NCBI GenBank assembly: GCA_016873635.1 | Contig: VGWJ01000004.1 | Span: forward strand, 1-64,000 | Reading direction: 5' to 3' | Length of the DNA stretch: 64,000 nucleotides | Source: Lentisphaerota bacterium | GTDB lineage: Bacteria > Verrucomicrobiota > Kiritimatiellia > UBA8416 > VGWJ01 | Part shown: positions 24,949 through 33,443 of the stretch, piece after piece | How the letters are laid out: each line of letters begins with the position of its first letter | Position numbering within the stretch: position 1 is the stretch's first letter | The notes under the pieces: generated by a model | The model's database searches: none | Told to the model about the DNA's origin: nothing | The model's input: the letters and a program-made list of their open reading frames with translations, nothing else | Made by a program: the position numbers and the translations under genes

Positions 24949-25809
24949 TCAGCCCACGACCCTGTCGTCATCCTCCTCGCCGGCATGCTCTTCGTCCGCG
25001 CGGGGCCCCTGGGCCGCGCCGACCTCACGCACCTCCGACGCCCCGTACTGCACCGTGCGCTGGTCTTCCAGCCGGATCCTGACCTTCTGCGCGAGCACGT
25101 TGAGGTCCAGGACCCGGCCGCACCCGGCCGGACACTCCACCGCGGCGCCGTCGCGCGGAAGCTGCCGCGCCATCTCGCGGTAGCAGTCGTACTCGTACCG
25201 CAGGCAGCATTTCAGCCGCCCGCACAATCCGCCGATGCTCAGCGGGTTCAGCGAGACGTGCTGAACCTTGGCCATGCGCAGGTTGACCGACGCGAAGTTG
25301 CGGAGCCAGGAGCAGCAGCACAGCGCTCTCCCGCAGGGCCCCATGCCGCCGACGATGCCGGCCTGGTCGCGCACGCCGATCTGGTGCATCTCCACCCGCG
25401 CGCGCAGGTCCCCCGAGAGCTCTTTGACCATCTCGCGGAAGTCGGGGCGCTCGTCGGACGTGTACAGGACCATGAGCACGCCGCCGTCAAAGCTGAAGCG
25501 CACGCGCACCAGGTCGATCTTGAGGCTGTACTTCGCGGCGCGGTCCGCCACGGTTTCCGCCGCCATCTTGCTGCGCACGGCGCTCTCGTGCGCCCTGGCC
25601 TGGTCCTGCAGCGTGGCGCGCCGGACGATGCGCGGCAGGGCGGGGTCGGCCGGCACGGCCGTCTCCTCGATGTCCGCCAGCCGGCCCATTTCCAGAACCC
25701 GGTCCGCTTCCAGGACGCACTGGTCGCCTTCGTGAATGGCCAGTCCTTCGGGAATCCGGCACCTCATCCGGGGCCCGCCCTCCACCTCCACGTATGCCGT
25801 CCGGTCCAT
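24949..25809 (-). CDS. ricT: RicT/PSP1-domain protein (YaaT family)
   Basis: 286 aa. The PSP1 C-terminal domain is clear: LRARVEMHQIGVRDQAGIVG, GMGPCGRALCCCSWL, then GGLCGRLKCCLRYEYDCY. The clustered cysteines match the [4Fe-4S] ligands of Bacillus subtilis RicT, part of the RicA/F/T complex that modulates RNase Y mRNA cleavage. The C-terminal tail is acidic (ADEEHAGEEDDD). It follows holB by 26 bp, the same neighbourhood as in many bacteria (tmk-holB-ricT), which supports the assignment. Confidence 0.92.
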   Translation of the reverse strand: MDRTAYVEVEGGPRMRCRIPEGLAIHEGDQCVLEADRVLEMGRLADIEETAVPADPALPRIVRRATLQDQARAHESAVRSKMAAETVADRAAKYSLKIDLVRVRFSFDGGVLMVLYTSDERPDFREMVKELSGDLRARVEMHQIGVRDQAGIVGGMGPCGRALCCCSWLRNFASVNLRMAKVQHVSLNPLSIGGLCGRLKCCLRYEYDCYREMARQLPRDGAAVECPAGCGRVLDLNVLAQKVRIRLEDQRTVQYGASEVREVGAAQGPRADEEHAGEEDDDRVVG

Positions 25810-25835
25810 GGTTTCACTTCACCCCAACCGCAATT

Positions 25836-26792
25836 CTAGCATTGCATCCGGCAGAAGCCAAGCGCCAGGACTTGCGCTTCCGGCATGTTGCGCTCGAGCC
25901 GGCGGTTCATCTCTTCGACCAGGCGCAGCCGGCGCAGCGCCCCCGCGTAGCCCACGGCCGCGGCCTGGCGGCGCGTATCCGCGGCCCGCGAGGGCTCGGC
26001 CAGGTCGACGTCCCCCGCCCCGGCGGTCAGAAGCAACACGTCGCGATGCCACGTCTCCACGACCCGCATCACCGCGCCGCGCAGGGCCCGGTAGCGCGCG
26101 CTGATGCGCGCCTCGAGCACTTCGTCCTCCGTTTCGACGGCCTCGTCGGCGAGGCTTTCCTTCTCGGCGTCCGCGACGGCCTTCTTCATGGCCGACAGCA
26201 GCCGCGCCAGTTCGTCGCCCCTGGCCAGCCCGCCCAGCACGCCGCCGGGCGCGTCCCGCGCCAGAATCGCCGCGATCCGCGCGCGCGTCTCGTCCGGGAG
26301 GCCGACGCCCGCGTCCGACAGGCCGATCCGCTGGCAGCGCGACAGGATCGTGGGCAGCAGGGCCTGGGGGCTGTCGGTGACAAGGAAGAACACGCAGCGC
26401 GGCGGAGGCTCCTCCAGCGTCTTCAGGAAAGCGTTGGCCGCCTCCGCGGTCAGCCGGTCGGCCGCGGACACCACGCAGGCCTTCCATCCGCCGGCGTAGG
26501 AAGTCTTGAACACGTCGCCGCTCAGCGCGCGGATCTGCTCGATGGAAATGCGGCGCGAAGTCTTTTCCGGCTCCACCCGGAAGACGTCCGGATGGGTGCC
26601 CTGCCTCACGAGCCGGCAGGCCCGGCAGCGGCCGCAGGGCGGCGCGGCGCCGGTGCAGAGCACCATCTCCAGGAAGCGCGCGATCAGGTCCGCGGCGCCC
26701 GCCGCGTCGGCGCTGTCCAGGAGATAGGCCTGCGCCAGGCGCTGCTCCGCGAACGCGCCCTTGAGGCGTTCGAGTGCCTCCGCGGCCGTCAT
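25836..26792 (-). CDS. holB: DNA polymerase III delta-prime subunit
   Basis: 318 aa. Clamp-loader AAA+ fold: QRLAQAYLLDSA at the N-terminus, zinc knuckle CGRCRAC near residue 53, ISIEQIRALSGDVF, AADRLTAEAANAFLKTLEEPP and sensor-1 region VFFLVTDSPQALLPTILSRCQRI (SRC motif). The P-loop is degenerate, as is usual for delta-prime. It acts in loading the beta clamp at replication forks. Overlaps the tmk stop by four bases (ATGA), so the two are coupled. Confidence 0.9.
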   Translation of the reverse strand: MTAAEALERLKGAFAEQRLAQAYLLDSADAAGAADLIARFLEMVLCTGAAPPCGRCRACRLVRQGTHPDVFRVEPEKTSRRISIEQIRALSGDVFKTSYAGGWKACVVSAADRLTAEAANAFLKTLEEPPPRCVFFLVTDSPQALLPTILSRCQRIGLSDAGVGLPDETRARIAAILARDAPGGVLGGLARGDELARLLSAMKKAVADAEKESLADEAVETEDEVLEARISARYRALRGAVMRVVETWHRDVLLLTAGAGDVDLAEPSRAADTRRQAAAVGYAGALRRLRLVEEMNRRLERNMPEAQVLALGFCRMQC

Positions 26793-27469
26793 GCGCCCGC
26801 TCCGTCCGCGACGCCCCGCGGGCCGAGGCGGGCCGCGACCAGCGCGCGCGCCTGCTCCCAGATCTCTCCGGCGGCGCGGTCTTCTTCCCGGCCGGTGTCC
26901 ACCACGCGGAAGCGCCGCGGATCGCGCGCGGCCAGCGCGAGATAGCCCTCGCGGACCCGCTCGTGAAAGGCCTCGCTCTCCTGCTCGAACCGGTCCCGCC
27001 CGCCGCCCAGCGCCGCATTGCGCCGCCGCACCCGTTCGGCGCCTTCCCGCACCGGGACGTCCAGCAGGAACGTCAGGTCCGGCACGGCCTCGCCCACGGC
27101 AAAAGCGTTGATCTCCAGCATGTGCCGCACGTCGAAGCCGCGACCGTAGCCCTGGTAGGCCACGGTGGAATCCGCAAAGCGGTCGGACACCACGCAGGCG
27201 CCCCGCCGCAGGGCCGGCAGGATCACCGCGTTGACCAACTGCGCCCGGCTGGCCGCGAAAAGGAGCGCTTCCGCTTCCGGATAGAGCGCTTCCGCGGCGG
27301 CATCGTGCTGCAGGATCGCGCGGATGGCTTCGCCGGTGCGCGTGCCGCCCGGCTCGCGCGTGGCGACGACCTCGCAGCCGGCGGCGCGCAGGCGCTCCGC
27401 CAGGCGCCGCGCCTGCGTGGTCTTGCCGCTGCCCTCCGGGCCCTCGAACGTTATGAACAAGCCGCGCAT
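26789..27469 (-). CDS. tmk: Thymidylate kinase
   Basis: 226 aa. P-loop FEGPEGSGKTTQARRL, TREPGGTRTGEAIR with the DR(E/P)-type thymidine site, VVSDRFADSTVAYQGYGRG (conserved DRY-like F-Q segment) and the lid RRRNAALGGGRDRFE are all present. It phosphorylates dTMP to dTDP. The last residues overlap holB. Upstream, a heptamer array occupies the short gap to cysS. Confidence 0.95.
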   Translation of the reverse strand: MRGLFITFEGPEGSGKTTQARRLAERLRAAGCEVVATREPGGTRTGEAIRAILQHDAAAEALYPEAEALLFAASRAQLVNAVILPALRRGACVVSDRFADSTVAYQGYGRGFDVRHMLEINAFAVGEAVPDLTFLLDVPVREGAERVRRRNAALGGGRDRFEQESEAFHERVREGYLALAARDPRRFRVVDTGREEDRAAGEIWEQARALVAARLGPRGVADGAGA

Positions 27470-27476
27470 GCGTGGG

Positions 27477-27504
27477 TTCTCGATTGCCGGTTGCCGGTCG
27501 TCAG
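27477..27504. repeat. Heptamer array between cysS and tmk
   Basis: Four units TTCTCGA, TTGCCGG, TTGCCGG, TCGTCAG fill the 31-bp gap and touch the cysS stop codon. It starts 8 bases before the tmk initiation codon (minus strand). Confidence 0.7.
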
Positions 27505-28892
27505 CCGCGCCGCGTCACCTTCTGTCCGTCCGCCGTGTCCCGCACTTCCCAGCCCGCCGCGGCCAGCCGCGCGCGCACGCGGTCGGCCTCCGCCCAGTCC
27601 TTGCGTTCGCGCGCCGCGCGCCGCCGCGCGAGCAGGCCCTCGACTTCGGCGTCCGCGTCGGCCCGCGCGCCCGCGCCCAGCCCCAGCACGCCGTCGAGAC
27701 AGCCCAGCAGTTCCCGCAGGGCTTCCGCGCCGGGGCACGCGCCGCCGGCGGCGTCCATGGCGCGATGCCCGGCGCGCACCATGTCGAACAGCGCCGCCAG
27801 GGCCTCGGGCATGTTCAGATCCTGCCGCAGCGCGCCGTCAAAGCGCGCCCGGCACGCGGCGGCCCATTCCGGAAGGACGCCCGGCGCGGGACCCGCCGCC
27901 CCCTCGACGCGCTGACGGAACTCGTCCAGCCGGCCCAGCGCGGCCCGCGCCGCGTCCAGCGCCGCGAAAGTGAAGTTCAGCGGCTGCCGGTAGTGCGCGG
28001 CCAGCAGGACGTACCTGATCTCCCGCCCGCTGTAGCCCCGTTCGAGCACGTCGCGCAGCGTATGGAAGTTGCCCAGCGACTTGGACATCTTCTGGCCTTC
28101 GACGATCAGGTGCGCGCAGTGCATCCAGTACTTGACGAAAGGCTTGCCGGTAGCCGCCTCGCTCTGGGCGATCTCGTCCTCGTGATGCGGGAAGATGTTG
28201 TCCACCCCGCCGGTATGCAGGTCGAAGCTCTCGCCCAGGTATTTCATGCTCATGGCCGAGCACTCGACGTGCCAGCCCGGACGGCCGCGGCCCCAGGGCG
28301 CGTCCCAGGCGACGTCGCCGTCCTCCGGGCTCCAGGCCTTCCACAGCGCGAAATCCGCGGCGTTGTCCTTTTCGTACTCGTCCTGCGCCACGCGCGCGCC
28401 CGGCCGCAGCCCCTCCCGGTCCAGGTGCGCGAGCTTGCCGTATTCCGGGAAAGCCGCGATCCGGAAGTAGACCGAGCCGTCGTCGGAGCGGTAGGCATAC
28501 CCGCGCTCCAGCAGCGCGGAGACCAGCGCGATCATCTCCGGCACGTGCGCGGTGGCCTCGGGGTAGTGCTCGGCCGGCTCGACATTCAGCGTCTTCAGGT
28601 CGGCGAAGAAGGCGTGCTTGTAGCGGCGCGTGTATTCGGACAGCGGGACGCCCGCCGCCTTCGCGCCGCGGATGGTCTTGTCGTCCACGTCGGTCAGGTT
28701 CATGACCTGCGTCACGGCCCAGCCGAAGTGCTTGAGGGTGCGGCGCAGGACGTCCTCGAACACGTAGGCGCGGTAGTTGCCGATGTGGGCGTAGTCGTAG
28801 ACCGTCGGGCCGCACGTGTAGAAGCGGACCCGGCCCGCCTCGAGGGGCGCGAACTCCTCCATGCGGCGGCTGAGCGTGTTGTAGATCTGCAT
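27501..28892 (-). CDS. cysS: Cysteinyl-tRNA synthetase
   Basis: 463 aa. Class I synthetase: FYTCGPTVYDYAHIGNYRAY (HIGH equivalent HIGN, zinc ligand Cys), WHVECSAMSMKYLG, DLHTGGVDNIFPHHEDEIAQ and the KMSKSLGNF signature. The C-terminal DALR-type helical domain (residues about 340-400) and the final coil are present. It charges tRNACys in the cytoplasm. ispF ends 9 bases upstream. Confidence 0.96.
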   Translation of the reverse strand: MQIYNTLSRRMEEFAPLEAGRVRFYTCGPTVYDYAHIGNYRAYVFEDVLRRTLKHFGWAVTQVMNLTDVDDKTIRGAKAAGVPLSEYTRRYKHAFFADLKTLNVEPAEHYPEATAHVPEMIALVSALLERGYAYRSDDGSVYFRIAAFPEYGKLAHLDREGLRPGARVAQDEYEKDNAADFALWKAWSPEDGDVAWDAPWGRGRPGWHVECSAMSMKYLGESFDLHTGGVDNIFPHHEDEIAQSEAATGKPFVKYWMHCAHLIVEGQKMSKSLGNFHTLRDVLERGYSGREIRYVLLAAHYRQPLNFTFAALDAARAALGRLDEFRQRVEGAAGPAPGVLPEWAAACRARFDGALRQDLNMPEALAALFDMVRAGHRAMDAAGGACPGAEALRELLGCLDGVLGLGAGARADADAEVEGLLARRRAARERKDWAEADRVRARLAAAGWEVRDTADGQKVTRRG

Positions 28893-28901
28893 GGCGGCGC
28901 C

Positions 28902-29396
28902 CTATTCCCCCGCTTGTTCCTCCGCCACCGCGGCGGCGGCCAGCGCGGCGATTCCCTCCTCGCGGCCCAGCGCGCCCATCTTCTCCACGGTGGTGGCCTT
29001 GACCGACACGCGCCCGACGGGAATATCCATCGCGGCCGCCAGGTTGCGGCGCATGGCCTCCGCGTGCGGCGCCAGGCGCGGCCGCTCGGCGAGCACGGTG
29101 ACGTCCACGTTGACCGGGCGCGCGCCCCGCTCGCGCAGCAGCGCGGCCACGCGCTTCAGCAGGTCGAGGCTGTCGGCGTCCTTCCAGCGCGGATCGGTGT
29201 CGGGAAAATGCTGCCCGATGTCGCCCGCGGCCACCGCGCCCAGCAGCGCGTCGGCCACGGCGTGGCACAGCACGTCCGCGTCCGAGTGCCCCTCCAGGCC
29301 GCGCTCGTGCGGGATCGTCACCCCGCCCAGCACCAGCCGCCGGCCGGCGGCGAAGCGGTGCGCGTCGAACCCGATGCCCGTCCGCGTCAATTCCAT
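28902..29396 (-). CDS. ispF: 2-C-methyl-D-erythritol 2,4-cyclodiphosphate synthase
   Basis: 164 aa. [18 protein letters not shown] carries the zinc ligands D-x-[22 protein letters not shown] the third His, and [18 protein letters not shown] the substrate loop; [19 protein letters not shown] is the C-terminal motif. It acts in the non-mevalonate isoprenoid pathway. Twelve extra upstream codons are open in frame but MELTRTGIG is the usual family start. It is the first gene of the minus-strand run; its promoter must lie in 29397-29539, where none was clear. Confidence 0.94.
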   Translation of the reverse strand: MELTRTGIGFDAHRFAAGRRLVLGGVTIPHERGLEGHSDADVLCHAVADALLGAVAAGDIGQHFPDTDPRWKDADSLDLLKRVAALLRERGARPVNVDVTVLAERPRLAPHAEAMRRNLAAAMDIPVGRVSVKATTVEKMGALGREEGIAALAAAAVAEEQAGE

Positions 29397-29539
29397 GCCG
29401 GCGACTCTATCGGAGCCCCCGCGCGGGAACAACCGATTTCTTGGCGCGAAGCCGCGCGCACCGTTCCGGGCGCGCGCCGCACGGAAGGTCGGGGTGCGCG
29501 CCCGATGCAGTGCGGGTCGGCACAGTGCGGGTCGGCTTC

Positions 29540-29568
29540 TTGACTTGCGGCGGAGCCGCCGCTAAGAT
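29540..29568 (+). promoter_or_regulatory. Sigma70 promoter of the MBL hydrolase gene
   Basis: TTGACT (29540-29545), 17-bp spacer, TAAGAT (29563-29568). The spacer is almost entirely the palindrome GCGGCGG-AG-CCGCCGC, a possible operator. Transcription from this site would begin near 29575, only about five bases before the ATG at 29580, so the message would be leaderless or nearly so. Confidence 0.7.
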
Positions 29569-29579
29569 CGGGCCTTGAG

Positions 29580-30473
<894 letters not shown>

Positions 30474-30530
30474 GGCGTCACTCCCACGGGAACTTCCAGC
30501 AGGCGAGTTTCTCCCCGTCCCGCATCGCCC

Positions 30531-31328
30531 TCACTTTCCGAATTGCACGAGGCCCTCTTCGCGCAGGCTGACGAAGGCGGGCCTGCCCTCCGCGCCGGGG
30601 CGGCTGAGGATGACGTGGTCCAGGACGGTGATGTCCAGCACCCGGCCGGATTCCACGATCTGGCGCGTGACCCGCAGATCCTCCGCCGAAGGCGTCGGAT
30701 CGCCCGAGGGATGGTTGTGGGCCAGCAGCACGGCCTTGGTCATGGTCCGCACGGCCTCCCTGAAGACCTCGCGCGGGTGCACGAGGCTTCCGTCCAGCAG
30801 CCCGCGCGTGACTTCGCGGGGCTGTCCCCGCAAGCCGTTCTTCGCGTCCAGGTGCAGGACCCAGAACGCCTCGGTGTCCAGCCGCCGGACTTCGTCGGCC
30901 AGCACGCGCTCCACGTCCGCGGGGGTGCGGATGACCACCCGCCTGGGCATGGCCTCGCGCGTCATGCGCCGCCCGATCTCCAGCGCGGCGTGCAGGCATT
31001 GCGAGCGCACCGGGCCCAGGCCCTGGTAGCGCTTGTTCCCGGCCAGCTCCCCGACGGAGCAGCGCGCCAGCGCCGTGAGCGAGCCGTGGTCGGTCAGCAG
31101 GCGTTGGGCCAGTTCGACGGCGCTGCAGCCCCGGGCGCCGCCGCGCATGATGATCGCCAGCAGGCCGGCCTCGGACATGTTCTCGGCGCCGATCCGGGCC
31201 ATCTCTTCGCGCGGGCGGAGCTGCGGCGGCAGGTCCCGGACCCGCGGCGCGGCGGACGGGATGCGGTACTCCCCGGCGCCCCGCGCGCCGGGTCGGTCTT
31301 CAGTCACGTGCGATTCGGGCGAGTCCAT
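30531..31328 (-). CDS. radC: RadC-family JAB-domain protein
   Basis: 265 aa. N-terminal helix-hairpin-helix-like half: IRDLPPQLRPREEMARIG is the RadC family opening, read here as VRDLPPQLRP; GLGPVRSQCLHAALEIGRR follows. The C-terminal MPN+/JAB domain has the metal motif AHNHPSGDPTPSAEDLRVT and VLDHVILSR. Biochemical role is uncertain; the E. coli DNA repair assignment has been withdrawn. The ATG at 31328 overlaps the miaA end by 29 bases; a GTG at 31307 is an alternative start. Last gene of the dksA-like/lspA/miaA unit. Confidence 0.9.
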   Translation of the reverse strand: MDSPESHVTEDRPGARGAGEYRIPSAAPRVRDLPPQLRPREEMARIGAENMSEAGLLAIIMRGGARGCSAVELAQRLLTDHGSLTALARCSVGELAGNKRYQGLGPVRSQCLHAALEIGRRMTREAMPRRVVIRTPADVERVLADEVRRLDTEAFWVLHLDAKNGLRGQPREVTRGLLDGSLVHPREVFREAVRTMTKAVLLAHNHPSGDPTPSAEDLRVTRQIVESGRVLDITVLDHVILSRPGAEGRPAFVSLREEGLVQFGK

Positions 31329-32241
31329 GCTTTTCCCAGTGCGCCAGCGCCCTGCGCGCCGTTTCCGGCACGCTCCCGGCGCCGGCCGCGTCGATCCACC
31401 GCACCGCCATCTGGTGCCTGAACCAGGTCCGCTGCCGCTTGGCCAGCCGGCGCGTGCGGAGAATCGTGCGCGCCCGCGCTTCCGCCGCGCTGCACTCCCC
31501 GCGCAGCGCCGCCGCGGCCTCGGCGTAGCCGATGGCCTGCATGGCCGAAGACGAAAGCGTTCCGTAGCGCGCGAGCAGGCCGCGAACCTCCTCGATAATG
31601 CCGGCAGCGTACATGGCTTCCACGCGGCGCTCAATCGCGGAATTGAGTTCCGGGCCCGGCAGGATCAGGCCCGCCGCGGGCGGCGCCGGCGCGGCGCCGC
31701 GCCACGTCCGCGGCGCGGCGGGCGGGCCCGCCTCGGCCTGTTCGAGGGCGCGGATCACGCGGCGCGGATTGCGCGGATCGGAGAGGGCCGCGTGCAGGCC
31801 CGGCGCCCGCGCCCGGAGCAGGTCCGCCAGCGCCTCGACTCCCTCGCGCGCCAGCAGTTCTTCCCACGCGCGCCGCCGCTCCGGGCGCGGGGGCGCCGCC
31901 TGCAGGCCGCCGAGCAGGGCCTTCACGTACAGGCCGCTGCCCCCCGCGACGATGGCCTTGCGGCCGCGGGCGCGGATTCCCGGCAGCGCTTCCAGAACGC
32001 GCGCGCGGTATTCGGCCGCGCTGAACTCGCGATCCGGATTCACCAGGTCCAGACCGTGGTAGCGAACCGCGGCCCGCTCCGCGGCCGAGGGCTTCGCGGT
32101 GCCGATGTCCATGCCGCGGTAGACCAGCATGGAGTCGGCCGAGACGATCTCGTAGGGCCCGCGCTCGGCAATCCATTGCGCGACCGCGGTTTTGCCCACG
32201 CCCGTGGGGCCGACAAGAAAGCAGGCCTCGAACTCGTTCAC
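31300..32241 (-). CDS. miaA: tRNA dimethylallyltransferase
   Basis: 313 aa. CFLVGPTGVGKTAVAQWIAE (P-loop), EIVSADSMLVYRGMDIGTAKPS, YHGLDLVNPDREFSAAEY and IVAGGSGLYVKALLGG are the canonical MiaA motifs; TRRLAKRQRTWFRHQ is the C-terminal signature. It prenylates A37 of tRNAs reading UNN codons. The GTG start at 32241 has GAGGTG just upstream; the longer frame to 32289 crosses a hairpin and adds unconserved residues. Confidence 0.94.
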   Translation of the reverse strand: MNEFEACFLVGPTGVGKTAVAQWIAERGPYEIVSADSMLVYRGMDIGTAKPSAAERAAVRYHGLDLVNPDREFSAAEYRARVLEALPGIRARGRKAIVAGGSGLYVKALLGGLQAAPPRPERRRAWEELLAREGVEALADLLRARAPGLHAALSDPRNPRRVIRALEQAEAGPPAAPRTWRGAAPAPPAAGLILPGPELNSAIERRVEAMYAAGIIEEVRGLLARYGTLSSSAMQAIGYAEAAAALRGECSAAEARARTILRTRRLAKRQRTWFRHQMAVRWIDAAGAGSVPETARRALAHWEKHGLARIARD

Positions 32242-32255
32242 AGCACCTCGACGCG

Positions 32256-32277
32256 CCGCGAAGCTCCGGCTTCGCGG
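32256..32277. other. Hairpin in lspA-miaA gap
   Basis: Perfect 9-bp stem CCGCGAAGC/GCTTCGCGG with a TCCG loop, 15 bp upstream of miaA. No T-run follows on the minus strand, so it is not a standard terminator; it might affect processing or translation. Confidence 0.5.
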
Positions 32278-32308
32278 CCGTGAAACCACGCGGGAGCTTC
32301 GTGCCGCG

Positions 32309-32842
32309 TCAGGTTTCCGACGTGGTTGCCGGCAGCTTCTTCTCCTCCGGCGCGTGCCCGAAGAACTGCGTGAACAGGTACAGCCCGACCCCCACGCAGA
32401 TCGCGGCGTCGGCGACGTTGAAGGCCGGGAAATGCCGCCCCCGGAGATGGAAGTCGAGGAAGTCCACGACGTAGCCCAGGCGCAGGCGGTCGGTCAGGTT
32501 GCCGACGATCCCGCCCAGCATCAGCCCCGTCGCCAGGCGGTGCGTCAAGGTGTCGATCAGCAGCGAGCGGCGGAAGATCACGATCAGGGCCAGCATCACG
32601 AACGAGAGGCCCACCAGCCAGTCGTTGAGCCCCTCGAGCATGCCCCAGGCGGCGCCCGTGTTCTGGACGTAGCGCAGGGAAAAGAAGCCCCTGATGACGC
32701 GCAGCGGATCGCCGGGGAGGCGCGCGCGGACGATCACCTTCGTCGCCTGGTCAAGCAGGGCGACGGCGAAACTGACGCAGAGAATGAGCATTGCGGGCCG
32801 GCCCGCGCGGCGCCACAGGCGGAACTGCTGGCCGTGCAACAC
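32309..32842 (-). CDS. lspA: Lipoprotein signal peptidase (signal peptidase II)
   Basis: 177 aa, four transmembrane helices (first about residues 18-35, LILCVSFAVALLDQATKVIV). Catalytic Asp pair: GIVGNLTDRLRLGYVVDFLDF and FPAFNVADAAICVGVGLYL. RYVQNTGAAWGML is the other conserved block. It removes signal peptides of prolipoproteins after diacylglycerylation, upstream of Lnt in the pathway. The start is a GTG with weak AGGC; an ATG at 32791 is possible but would cut into the first helix region. It follows the dksA-like gene by 22 bp. Confidence 0.94.
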   Translation of the reverse strand: MLHGQQFRLWRRAGRPAMLILCVSFAVALLDQATKVIVRARLPGDPLRVIRGFFSLRYVQNTGAAWGMLEGLNDWLVGLSFVMLALIVIFRRSLLIDTLTHRLATGLMLGGIVGNLTDRLRLGYVVDFLDFHLRGRHFPAFNVADAAICVGVGLYLFTQFFGHAPEEKKLPATTSET

Positions 32843-32864
32843 GCCTGGCGCGAACGGGCCGTTC

Positions 32865-33383
32865 CTACATCGCGCGCCGTTTGGCGAGCCCCGTCTTCTC
32901 CAGTCGCGACTGACACGACACGCAGGTGGTCACGAACGGCAGGGCATGCAGCCGCGGTTTCTCGATCGGGCCGGAGCATTCGCAGCACACGCCGTAGCTG
33001 CCTTCCGCCAGCCGCCGCAGGGCCTCGTCGATGGCGTAGAGCGAGTCCTGCTCCGAACTGGCAATGGTCAGCCAGAACTGCCGCTCGAAAGCGTCCGTGC
33101 CGTCTTCCTCCGTGTTGACGCGGTCATTCCGCCGCAGAGAGTCGTCGCGCAGCGCGACCACCCGGCCGTTGATCCGTTCCCGCAAGTCCAGCAGCGCGTC
33201 TTTCAGGCGCTCCCGGTCGCGGGCCGCCAGCGCGGATGCTTCCTCCTTGCGGACGGCGGAAGTTTTGCGCGCCGCGGCTTTCTTCCCTGCCGGCGCCGCC
33301 CGCTTGGAGGGCTTCTTCCCGGCGGTGATTGCGGACTTTTTCTTCCTGATGGCGGGCTTCCCGGTCTTCTTCTTGGCAACCAT
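32865..33383 (-). CDS. DksA/TraR-family zinc-finger protein with Lys-rich N-terminus
   Basis: 172 aa. Residues 1-45 are a Lys/Ala/Arg-rich tail (KKKTGKPAIRKKKSA...) and residues about 50-165 are the DksA/TraR coiled coil plus C4 zinc finger: DALRRLAEGSYGVCCECSGP and VTTCVSCQSRLE. Family members bind the RNA polymerase secondary channel; basic-tail variants are common in PVC and Planctomycetes and might also bind nucleic acid. GGAGGAGAG lies just upstream of the ATG. Its promoter overlaps the end of greA, another secondary-channel factor. Confidence 0.88.
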   Translation of the reverse strand: MVAKKKTGKPAIRKKKSAITAGKKPSKRAAPAGKKAAARKTSAVRKEEASALAARDRERLKDALLDLRERINGRVVALRDDSLRRNDRVNTEEDGTDAFERQFWLTIASSEQDSLYAIDEALRRLAEGSYGVCCECSGPIEKPRLHALPFVTTCVSCQSRLEKTGLAKRRAM

Positions 33384-33414
33384 GTTCTCTCCTCCAGGCG
33401 AATTAAGGTCGAAC

Positions 33415-33443
33415 AACCTAGCACACGGCCGCAACCGTGTCAA
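33415..33443 (-). promoter_or_regulatory. Sigma70 promoter of the dksA-like/lspA/miaA/radC unit
   Basis: On the minus strand TTGACA (33443-33438), 17-bp spacer, TAGGTT (33420-33415). Its -35 element contains the greA stop codon. The best consensus promoter in the window. Confidence 0.75.

Noticed and set aside
30478-30999. Minus-strand frame ending beyond radC
   Set aside because: Off-frame reading of radC; only the last 15 residues lie outside it and they match nothing recognised.
32256-32277. Hairpin between lspA and miaA considered as a terminator
   Set aside because: No T-run on either strand after the stem and miaA begins 15 bp later, so termination here would separate miaA from its likely promoter.
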